DNA of 9,084 nt from assembly GCA_013695925.1 (NCBI GenBank), contig JACCZO010000241.1, positions 1 to 9,084 on the forward strand, given 5' to 3'. Made by a program: the position numbers and the translations under genes. Positions 1 to 6,720 of the stretch are shown here, piece by piece. Within the stretch, counting starts at the first letter, position 1. Each line of letters opens with the position of its first letter. This stretch comes from Chthoniobacterales bacterium (GTDB lineage: Bacteria > Verrucomicrobiota > Verrucomicrobiia > Chthoniobacterales > UBA10450). The notes under the pieces were generated by a model. The model worked only from the letters and a program-made list of their open reading frames with translations, made no database searches and was not told the origin of the DNA.

Positions 1-1160
1 CCAAGAATCGACGGATCTTCAAGGAGATCTTCGTGCCGCTGGCCATGCGCGACCGATTTGTCGAAGTAAGCGACGCCCAGGGCGCGCTGCTTTACCGCTC
101 GCCGACCTTGCAATCGCCTTTTCCCACGGATGGCATCAAAGAGTTTCACAATCACAAGATTGATGGGCGCAGTATCCGGCTGGCGGAATTTACCCAGAAC
201 GGGTTGACGCTCCGTGTCGGCGACGATCTCAAGCAGATCCACCAGGTCGGCCGTGACATTTTTTTTGCCATGCTGGGCGCGATCCCGACGGTGCTGCTGC
301 TCATTCTCGTTGGCAGCCGCTGGGTCGCGAGCCGGGCGCTCGCCCCGATCGAGGAAGTGCGGCAGGCCGCGGCGCGCATCACGCCACAGCGGCTCGACCA
401 GCGCCTGCCGGTTCCCCCGACCGGCGACGAGATTGCAGGTTTGATTGAAGTGCTCAACGCTGCCTTTGAGCGCTTGCAACGAAGCTTCGAGCAATCAGCG
501 CGTTTTTCTGCCGACGCTTCCCATCACCTCAAGACGCCGATCGCCGTGCTGCGCGCCGGCGTGGAAGAAATTCTCGCCGACCCCGAGTGCAGCGCCAACA
601 CCCAGGTCACCGCGGAAGGGCTGCTCCATCGAGTCCATCAGCTCAACTCCGTCGCCGACAACCTGCTCCTGCTCGCGCGGGCCGATGCCGGCCGGCTCGA
701 GTTGCACAAGGACGAGTTCGACCTCAGCGAGCTGCTCGCTGGGGTGCTGGATGATGCGCGCGCGCTGGCCGAGCCGTTAGGCCTCACGGTCGAGGCGGAG
801 ATTCCGCCGCATCTGCCGCTCAACGCCGACCGCGCCTTCGTGGGAATGATCGCGCAGAAGCTGCTCGAAAACGCGATCAAGTACAATGCACCGGGTGGGC
901 GGGTGCGCCTGGCCGCGCAGGCGGTGAATGGCGCGGTGGAACTGACCGTCGGCAACAGCGGGGCAGGCATTCCGCCGGAACGCGTGCGCCACTTGTTCGA
1001 ACGGTTTTACCGGGTCCGCGGCGACGAGCGCATCGGCGGGAGCGGTCTCGGCCTGAGCACCGCCCGCGAGCTCGCGCGCGCCCACGGCGGGGAAGTTTCC
1101 CTGCTTCGCGCCGATACGACCTGGACGGAATTGAACGTCAGGCTGCCGCAGGCGGCCTAA
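1..1160 (+). CDS. Sensor histidine kinase, heavy-metal-sensor (CusS-like) type, 5'-truncated
   Basis: Membrane sensor kinase that would autophosphorylate and pass phosphate to an OmpR-family response regulator. The frame is open to the window edge (codons from base 3), so the true start lies upstream; residues are counted from the GTG at 33. Residues 10-75 look periplasmic and include the VSDAQGALLYRSP stretch common in heavy-metal-type sensors and an HNH at 39-41. A membrane helix spans about 76-97, followed by HAMP at about 98-152. The HisKA H-box is ASHHLKTP with phospho-acceptor His164. The ATPase domain shows an N-box (LLENAIKYN, Asn280), a G1 box NSGAGI in which Asn308 replaces the usual Asp, an F-box LFERFYR and a G2 box GGSGLGLS at 335-342. 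The C-terminus is complete (TAA at 1158). The cognate regulator gene is probably upstream, outside the window. Copper sensing is suggested only by type and by the copper protein gene downstream. Confidence 0.95.
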   Translation, partial: KNRRIFKEIFVPLAMRDRFVEVSDAQGALLYRSPTLQSPFPTDGIKEFHNHKIDGRSIRLAEFTQNGLTLRVGDDLKQIHQVGRDIFFAMLGAIPTVLLLILVGSRWVASRALAPIEEVRQAAARITPQRLDQRLPVPPTGDEIAGLIEVLNAAFERLQRSFEQSARFSADASHHLKTPIAVLRAGVEEILADPECSANTQVTAEGLLHRVHQLNSVADNLLLLARADAGRLELHKDEFDLSELLAGVLDDARALAEPLGLTVEAEIPPHLPLNADRAFVGMIAQKLLENAIKYNAPGGRVRLAAQAVNGAVELTVGNSGAGIPPERVRHLFERFYRVRGDERIGGSGLGLSTARELARAHGGEVSLLRADTTWTELNVRLPQAA

Positions 1161-1234
1161 CGAACACAGGTTCGGCGCACTGGCGGTCGCGACCTGACGC
1201 ATGGTTCACTTCTGCCTTGTGGCGCGCCGCAAAA

Positions 1235-1250
1235 GTAACAACCACGTTAC
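1235..1250 (+). promoter_or_regulatory. Direct-repeat operator candidate A (GTAAC-N6-GTTAC)
   Basis: GTAAC at 1235-1239 and GTTAC at 1246-1250 start 11 bp apart, 94 bp before the ATG of the copper protein gene. The second copy has one substitution relative to sites B and D. A weak -10-like TCCTAT lies at 1267-1272, 16 bp after the second half-site. The spacing fits an OmpR/PhoB-type regulator dimer. The call rests on the motif recurring before other genes in the window. Confidence 0.4.
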
Positions 1251-1326
1251 CATTGTCGGTTAGATGTCCTATCCGACGGGGATAGAATCAGGAATCAACA
1301 CGCAGGAAAAAGTCAACCTTTCCCTC

Positions 1327-1335
1327 AGGAAAGGA
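1327..1335 (+). promoter_or_regulatory. Ribosome binding site that fixes the copper protein start
   Basis: AGGAAAGGA lies 9 nt before ATG 1345, and that ATG opens a textbook signal peptide. The frame is open further upstream to an ATG at 1264, but that one has no Shine-Dalgarno sequence and would bury the signal peptide behind 27 extra residues. The 1345 start is therefore preferred. Confidence 0.7.
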
Positions 1336-1344
1336 CAACCCGTT

Positions 1345-3207
1345 ATGAAAAAGATCCGTCAGTTACTATCAAGCTGCTTCCGTTTGCTCGCGCTGCTGGC
1401 GCTGGCTGCAGCCGTGCCGCAAATCGCCCATGCGGCCGGCGCGGTCGACACCATGAGCCTTACCGACGAACCGGGGAACTGGTTCAAGAGTGCGATCACG
1501 GGCACGCCCTTCACGACCGTTCGGGCGGGCGAGAGGGTTGATTTTGAAATCAGCAACTGTTGCACAAGCACGCGGCATACGGTGACACTCCTCATGAAGC
1601 CGACCGGATCCGGCCTGGTCCTGGACCAGGATAAATCGCAGAAAGGGTCACTTTCGGCGACTTTCGATTTGCCGGGAGTCTATCTGTTTCACTGCAAGAT
1701 TCATCCCTACATGACGGCCGTCGTGGGAGTGACCGATGCCGCAGGCAATATCCCTGATGTCACCTCCACGATGCTCCCTTTCATCGGCCATCTGGGGGTG
1801 AGCTCGCTGCCCGCGGCGACAGTCCTCGCCGTCATCACCACGATCGCTCCCACGGATGCCGACAAACTGGCGAAGTGGGACATTCTCGATTCCTCATCCG
1901 AGGTCAAACCCGCCATCCCGGGCGTTGGCGAGGTCTGGGTGAATACCCAGTTCGAGGCCGTGCGCAACCAAAGGGACCTGAACGGAGCGGTGAAACCCGG
2001 CACGATCACCGTGCTTGATGCGGCGACCTTTAAGGTCGAGCGGGAGATTAATGGCAAGCGAGCCCGCGGGATGTGGAACAACCCTCACAATATGTGGGCT
2101 AACTTCGCTCTCGACTCGGTTTACAACGGAAATTGGTTCGGTCAGTGGATCAACAAGATCAATCGCTCGAGTGGCCGGATCCTGAGCAGCATCACGGTCG
2201 GAGAGGCACCCACGCATATCATCACCATCCCCACTCTAGGGCCGGAGACCGGAGTGCTGACTGTCCCACTGAGTGCGGATAACAACATGGTAAAGGTTCA
2301 GGACGATGGCCCCTCGGGGTTGAAGATCATCGACAGCGAGCCGACCGGCAATGGGACCAATAATCCTCATGGTCACTGGCTGACTTGTGGCACTGGCGAC
2401 CGCACCATCGTTCCGAACGTCTTCAAGGGAATCGGTCCCGCCGGTTCGATCAGTATCCTGGACACGGCGAGCGGTGCGGTTCTGAAGGAGTTCGTCCAGA
2501 ACCCGAACGACCCCTTGACCTCACCAATCCTGATGCCGATCGCAGTCGGCGAATGCCACGTCAACGGTGTGGCCAAGGCCTATGTGGCCAATGTTGTGAG
2601 CGGCAAGGTCACGGTCATTAATGTGGATACGCAGACCATTTTGGGAAACATCCCTGTGACCCTGGCCCCCGATGGGCAAACCGGTCTCGACATCTTTCAT
2701 ACACTTCAGGCACCGATCCAAACACCGGTGAGTCCGAACGAACGGTGGGCCGCCACTGCAGTGCTATCGCTCACAAACGTGAATCGTCCACCGACTGACT
2801 CGGCGGATCATGTGGCCATCATCGACACGACCACCGATCAAGTCGTCGCCCTCGTCCCGACTCCCGCGGGGACGCACGGGGTGAACTGGGGTGCCAAGTT
2901 GGGCGGCGGCTACTACGCCTACGTCACTAATCAGCACGCGAACGTCCTGACAATTATTGATCCCGATCCCAACGGAGATGACAACGGCGCGGACGCCGCT
3001 GTCGTGGGGACGATCCTGCTCGCGAACGGGAGCCGGAGCGCAGGGGCGACCGATGGCACCGGCGGCCAGGGCGTAAAGCCGCTTCCCATGACCCACGATG
3101 GATGGATTCAGAAAACCGTCGCCTTGTCTGGCACCGGGCAGCTTTCGCCCGAGGTCGAGGGCTGGATCAGCCAACTCACTCCCGAGCAGAAAGATCCGGG
3201 ACACTAG
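1345..3207 (+). CDS. Exported cupredoxin / YVTN-like beta-propeller fusion protein
   Basis: A 620-residue secreted protein, probably periplasmic, with a likely redox or copper-binding role. The signal peptide is residues 1-30 (KK n-region, Leu/Ala core, AHA cleavage site). Residues about 35-130 form a plastocyanin-like domain with a full type 1 copper set: His78 (STRHTV), Cys117, His120 and Met123 in HCKIHPYM. A single Cys in that loop argues for a mononuclear site and against CuA. Residues about 150-590 are a propeller of the YVTN/YncE sort, with strands such as GTITVLDAAT, GSISILDTAS, GKVTVINVDT, DHVAIIDTTT and NVLTIIDPDP ending blades. Histidines recur about once per blade (248, 291, 342/344, 405, 452, 511, 531, 584), several in NPH or GTHG turns. 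The pairing recalls nitrous oxide reductase, but with the cupredoxin first. A candidate operator and its own RBS suggest independent transcription. The domains are seen in the sequence; a catalytic function is not established. Confidence 0.9.
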   Translation: MKKIRQLLSSCFRLLALLALAAAVPQIAHAAGAVDTMSLTDEPGNWFKSAITGTPFTTVRAGERVDFEISNCCTSTRHTVTLLMKPTGSGLVLDQDKSQKGSLSATFDLPGVYLFHCKIHPYMTAVVGVTDAAGNIPDVTSTMLPFIGHLGVSSLPAATVLAVITTIAPTDADKLAKWDILDSSSEVKPAIPGVGEVWVNTQFEAVRNQRDLNGAVKPGTITVLDAATFKVEREINGKRARGMWNNPHNMWANFALDSVYNGNWFGQWINKINRSSGRILSSITVGEAPTHIITIPTLGPETGVLTVPLSADNNMVKVQDDGPSGLKIIDSEPTGNGTNNPHGHWLTCGTGDRTIVPNVFKGIGPAGSISILDTASGAVLKEFVQNPNDPLTSPILMPIAVGECHVNGVAKAYVANVVSGKVTVINVDTQTILGNIPVTLAPDGQTGLDIFHTLQAPIQTPVSPNERWAATAVLSLTNVNRPPTDSADHVAIIDTTTDQVVALVPTPAGTHGVNWGAKLGGGYYAYVTNQHANVLTIIDPDPNGDDNGADAAVVGTILLANGSRSAGATDGTGGQGVKPLPMTHDGWIQKTVALSGTGQLSPEVEGWISQLTPEQKDPGH

Positions 3208-3238
3208 CCCCGAGACCGATCGACCGGGACACTTCGAG

Positions 3239-3264
3239 CGCGGAGGAGAGGACTCTCCGCCGCG
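3239..3264 (+). terminator. Terminator-like hairpin after the copper protein gene
   Basis: An inverted repeat 32 nt past the stop codon pairs CGCGG-A-GGAGAG with CTCTCC-G-CCGCG: eleven pairs, one A/G mismatch and a very tight turn at 3250-3253. No T-run follows, so it could be a weak or Rho-assisted terminator or an mRNA-stabilising 3' hairpin. It supports the copper protein gene being its own transcription unit. Confidence 0.4.
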
Positions 3265-3393
3265 TTGCGCTGCAGATCAACGCTTCCTGACAAGAACAGT
3301 TCCGAGCCAAAGGTTATTCACCCGAGATGTAGGACACTGAGTTGCAAGGCGAGGAAGAAGTGGAGAGAGCTTGCCCTGCCGAACGAGCGGAAA

Positions 3394-3409
3394 GTAACAA
3401 GTTTGTAAC
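3394..3409 (+). promoter_or_regulatory. Direct-repeat operator candidate B (GTAAC-N6-GTAAC)
   Basis: Two exact GTAAC copies (3394-3398 and 3405-3409) start 11 bp apart, 56 bp before the ATG of the frameshifted Vgb-like gene. The flanks resemble site D: both continue with a T-run after the second copy, then TTGC and TCGT. A TATAGAAT at 3413-3420 looks like a -10 but sits very close to the repeat. A weaker CGTGAT lies at 3427-3432, 17 bp downstream. Confidence 0.5.
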
Positions 3410-3465
3410 TTTTATAGAATTGCATTCGTGATGCCGGGGCCAAAGGATGATCCGCAACAAAGATC

Positions 3466-4450
3466 ATGAAATCCTTATCCCAACGTCTTCATCCGGCCGC
3501 TGCGGCTCGCCCAGCTGCCCGGCGTTTCTTCTGGACAAGACTCGCTCTCGGCCTGGCGCTGGCGGCCCTGGCCGAGGGGAGCGCTGCGCAAGCCCGGTCT
3601 CGCTCATTCCCGATCCCGACCGGCAGCCAGCCGATTTCGATCACGCTGGGGCCGGACGGGAATTTTTGGTTCACCCTCCAGAATAGCAGCCAGGTCGCAC
3701 GCATTACCCCGCAAGGGGTGATCACCGAGTTTACGACCCCGACCTTCAGTTTTCCCTTCGATATCACACCGGGCCCGGACGGAAATGTCTGGTTTTCGGA
3801 AGGTTCGACCGGGCAGATCGCCTTCATCACTCCGGAGGGACGGATCACCGAAATCATGTTTTCACTGTTCGACGCCTCGTCGGGCATCACCACGGGACCC
3901 GATGGCAACATCTGGTTTTGTGACCTGACTGGCAACAATATTTGGCGCTACGCTCTCGACACTCAGACCCTGAGTAAGTTCCCGATCCCGACGCCGAATT
4001 CCTTCCCGGAAGAAATTGCAGTGGGAGCGGACGGAAATCTTTGGTTCACCGAGCGATCCGCCGCCCGCGCGCATCACGACGAGCGGAGTCATCACCGAGG
4101 TAGCGAGCGGCCTGGACAACCCGCGCGCGATCGTGGCGGGGCCCGATAGTAATCTCTGGTTCACTCTCGCCTTCACGCTGCAGATCGGCAAAATTACCAC
4201 AGGCGGTGCTATTACCCTCTACCCGATCCCTAGTCGCGCGGAAGGGCGGGCTCGCGGGCCGGGAAACACCCTTTTGTTTACGGAGTTCGCTTCCAACAAG
4301 ATCGCCGCGATCACGACGGACGGCGTTGTCACGGAGTCGATGGAGTTTCGCAACAGCCAACCGACGGGCATAACGGCTGGGCCAAGGGGCGTGGCCTGGT
4401 TCTTAGGGTATGGGAACGAAAAAGTCTACGTAACGCCGTTCCCTCGTTGA
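3466..4450 (+). pseudogene. Vgb-like (streptogramin-lyase-like) beta-propeller, frameshifted
   Basis: An exported seven-bladed propeller of the Vgb superfamily split between two frames. The first frame (3466-4149) gives a signal peptide (hydrophobic core about residues 21-36, cleavage near SAAQA) and blades marked by GPDGNFWF, GPDGNVWF, GPDGNIWF and GADGNLWFTE. It then turns into unrelated sequence and stops at 4147. The +1 frame resumes with RITTSGVITE, GPDSNLWF, LLFTEF and WFLGYGN, and ends at TGA 4448. Aligned with the intact paralogue at 6687-7697, 22 nt replace 24 between the Phe of LWF and the Arg of RIT, so two bases are missing in the GC-rich tract 4054-4069. With two bases restored the product would be 328 residues, close to the paralogue's 336. 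No strong Shine-Dalgarno sequence precedes ATG 3466; the signal peptide supports that start. The break could be a real mutation or a sequence error. True virginiamycin lyase activity is unlikely. Confidence 0.88.
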
Positions 4451-4495
4451 GAAATTGCGACGGGCAACAGATCAAGCATCGGGAAAAACTAAATA

Positions 4496-4511
4496 GTAAC
4501 AGATATGCGAC
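4496..4511 (+). promoter_or_regulatory. Direct-repeat operator candidate C (GTAAC-N6-GCGAC)
   Basis: GTAAC at 4496-4500 is followed by a degenerate copy, GCGAC, at 4507-4511, again 11 bp start to start and 104 bp before the HAF gene's ATG. CACAAT at 4530-4535, 18 bp after the second half-site, is a plausible -10 (four of six consensus bases). This is the weakest of the four sites and would not be called alone. Confidence 0.3.
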
Positions 4512-4615
4512 TTCTACAGCCTCTCTGGGCACAATACACGATTCAGAATCGACCGGGCGGATGAAATGCGGAGTGCAACCAACTTGTCGCCGGACGCTGG
4601 AATAACCTGTTCAAT

Positions 4616-6484
4616 ATGAAACAAAATTTACTTTCCTTCCTCACCGGCGCGGCCGGTGTCACTCTGTGTGCAGCTGCCGCTGCGCAGACGACTTACAGCC
4701 TCACCGACCTCGGCACGCTCCCGGGAAAAACCTTCAGTATTCCGGGTGGAATCAACAATCAAGCGCAGGTCACGGGTTACACGGAATCTCATGCCTTTCT
4801 CTGGAGCAACGGCGTGATGGCAGACCTCGGGACATTGCCGGGCGGCACGACTAGTCGCGGGGTCGGGATTAACGATCTCGGCGACGTCGTCGGCGATTCT
4901 CAATATTCCCCACAAGGCGGCTCGATTCGACACGCCACCCTTTGGAGCAACGGAACGGCGATCGATCTCGGATTCCTTCCGTTATCCGGCAACTACTCTC
5001 GTGGCAACGGGATAAACGACGCTGGAGAGGTAGTGGGTCATTCCGGACCTGACTTGAGCACGAGCAACACGCGCGCATTTATCTGGGACGCCACTAATGG
5101 GATGCGCGATCTCGGTACGCTGGGGGGCCAGTATGCCCAAGCCCTTAGCATTAATGACTCGGGGGTCGTCACCGGAAACGCGCAAACCTCCATCGCGTTT
5201 GAGGCCAACCACGCCTTCATCTGGGATGCTGTTGGCGGGATGCGGGATCTTGGCACGATTGCGGGATCACACAGCTCTGGGGCTTTCATCAATGCCAATG
5301 GACATGTCACGGGCGCGTCCACGATCAGCAGCGACAACCGCGAGCATGCCTTTCTTTACGATGGCACGAGGATGCTCGATCTCGGAGCGATCGGCGATAA
5401 TGACTTCCTGAGCGACCGCAGTGCCGGCTACGGGATTAACATTAACGACGAGGTGGTGGGTTACACCTATCGCCCTTACACCGGTGGAGCGCTCTACCAG
5501 GTTGCGTTCATCTACCGTGACGGACAGATGTTCGACCTGGAAACGCTGGTTGACGCTTCGGGCGCGGATTATCGGCTCTATACCGCCACGGGCATCAACG
5601 ATGCGGGCCAGATCGCCGTGGATGCGCAAAAGATGTCGACGCTTAAGATTCGTGCCGTGCTTCTAACGCCCACCTCGCCAACCCCGCCGCCGACGCCGAC
5701 CCCCACGCCGTCACCGACCCCGACCCCGTGCGCAACGCCGGCTCACTTCGCCAATACCACGCCCATCTCCGTCCCAGCCAGTGGAACGAGCGGGCCGGCT
5801 GTGCCTTATCCTTCGAATATCGTGGTCCCCGCCTTATCCGGCAACGTGACGCAGGTGACGGCCAAGCTGAACGGCTTTAACCACATCTTTCCCGACGACG
5901 TGGACATCCTGCTCGTGGGTCCAGGGGGACAGAACGCAATCATCCTCTCGGATGTTGGCGGTGCGCCTGACGCGGTAAACGTGACACTGACGCTCGACGA
6001 CGCAGCTCTTAACAGCCTGCCGGACGCCACGCAGTTAATCAGCGGGACTTTTAAACCGACTAATTTCGGTCCAGACGACACCTTCGCCGCGCCCGCGCCC
6101 CTGCCTTTGGGTGGCTCGGCGCTTTCGGTCTTTAACGGCACAAATCCAACTGGAACCTGGTCGCTGTACATTATGGACGATCAAAGTACGGACTCAGGTA
6201 GCTTGGCTGGCGGGTGGGAGTTGAATATTACGACCGACAACTGCGACATCGTGACGATCACGAGAGCCACTTATTCGAGCGGAACGCTTTCCGTACAGGC
6301 GACCGACAGTGACCCGACCGGCACGCTGCAAGTGTATGAGACTGCGACGAACACCCTGATTGGGTCGCTAACGAAGAGAAGGACAAAATATACAGGCAAA
6401 TTTCCGCTCGCGACTAATCCAGTGACTATCACCGTTAAGAGCAGCGCGGGCGGAAGCGCGACCGCTACCGTCATGAGCCGATGA
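4616..6484 (+). CDS. Exported HAF-repeat protein with Thr/Pro linker, P-domain and C-terminal beta module
   Basis: A 622-residue secreted protein of unknown function. The signal peptide is residues 1-24 (MKQN start, hydrophobic core, Ala-rich end). Residues about 27-350 hold six or seven HAF repeats, each a GIND-x-G-x-VVG turn followed by HAFLW or HAFIW and then M-x-DLGTL; the family is named for this HAF tripeptide. Residues 351-371 are a flexible Thr/Pro linker. Residues 372-543 match a proprotein-convertase-type P-domain: NTTPISVPASG, FPDDVDILLVGPGG, ILSDVGGA, GTFKPTNFGPDDTF, FNGTNPTGTWSLY and GGWELNI. It is bracketed by Cys372 and Cys543, a possible disulfide. The last 75 residues form a small beta-sandwich-like module (TGTLQVYETATNTLIGSL, then NPVTITVKSSAGGSATATV). 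P-domains elsewhere assist folding or bind carbohydrate or protein, and here no protease domain accompanies it. The start has no obvious Shine-Dalgarno sequence but shares CAATATGAA with the 7896 gene. Confidence 0.92.
   Translation: MKQNLLSFLTGAAGVTLCAAAAAQTTYSLTDLGTLPGKTFSIPGGINNQAQVTGYTESHAFLWSNGVMADLGTLPGGTTSRGVGINDLGDVVGDSQYSPQGGSIRHATLWSNGTAIDLGFLPLSGNYSRGNGINDAGEVVGHSGPDLSTSNTRAFIWDATNGMRDLGTLGGQYAQALSINDSGVVTGNAQTSIAFEANHAFIWDAVGGMRDLGTIAGSHSSGAFINANGHVTGASTISSDNREHAFLYDGTRMLDLGAIGDNDFLSDRSAGYGININDEVVGYTYRPYTGGALYQVAFIYRDGQMFDLETLVDASGADYRLYTATGINDAGQIAVDAQKMSTLKIRAVLLTPTSPTPPPTPTPTPSPTPTPCATPAHFANTTPISVPASGTSGPAVPYPSNIVVPALSGNVTQVTAKLNGFNHIFPDDVDILLVGPGGQNAIILSDVGGAPDAVNVTLTLDDAALNSLPDATQLISGTFKPTNFGPDDTFAAPAPLPLGGSALSVFNGTNPTGTWSLYIMDDQSTDSGSLAGGWELNITTDNCDIVTITRATYSSGTLSVQATDSDPTGTLQVYETATNTLIGSLTKRRTKYTGKFPLATNPVTITVKSSAGGSATATVMSR
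5666..5728 (+). repeat. Low-complexity Thr/Pro linker-coding tract
   Basis: In-frame ACG/ACC and CCG/CCC codons encode a Thr-Pro-Ser linker between the HAF repeats and the P-domain. Synonymous codons are mixed, so it is an imperfect short repeat that could slip during replication. Such extended linkers are common in secreted multidomain proteins. Confidence 0.85.
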
Positions 6485-6561
6485 AGGCAATCTCCCGAAG
6501 AAGTAGTCAACCGCATCGAGGGAAGTACCCCTTGAAGAATTAGACTAGAGGTTACGGAACG

Positions 6562-6720
6562 TTGTTAAGTCTCGGCTTACTTTTTTTGAGCCTGCTGTTC
6601 GTGTCCCATGCTTCCGCGTCGGCTACCACGCTCCCATACCTCGGTAGAAGAATCCCGAGTTGTTCTTCGCTGATCAAGAGACAAACATGCACAAGACCAA
6701 TAAGACCATGCACAGACTAA
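6562..6720 (+). other. Orphan signal-peptide-like reading frame (gene relic or small exported peptide)
   Basis: A TTG at 6562 opens a 52-codon frame ending at TAA 6718. Its first 21 residues read MLSLGLLFLSLLFVSHASASA, a strongly hydrophobic core with an Ala-x-Ala end like a secretion signal. The remainder (TTLPYLGRRIPSC and on) is unremarkable and Arg/Cys-rich. The frame has no ATG, no clear Shine-Dalgarno sequence, and overlaps the start of the 6687 gene in another frame. It may be the decayed 5' end of a lost exported-protein gene, a tiny secreted peptide, or chance. Confidence 0.3.

Noticed and set aside
1264..1344. N-terminal extension of the copper protein from ATG 1264
   Set aside because: No Shine-Dalgarno sequence precedes it, and it would displace a clear signal peptide that begins at 1345 behind a good RBS.
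2764..3204. Minus-strand frame opposite the copper protein gene
   Set aside because: No family resemblance, and it is wholly contained within a well-supported gene on the other strand.
5666..5728. Tandem repeat or CRISPR-like array
   Set aside because: It is an in-frame Thr/Pro linker with mixed synonymous codons and no repeat-spacer structure.
6551..6566. Possible fifth direct-repeat operator upstream of the second Vgb-like gene
   Set aside because: GTTAC at 6551 is followed 11 bp later by TTGTT, which matches too poorly, so I did not count it with sites A-D.
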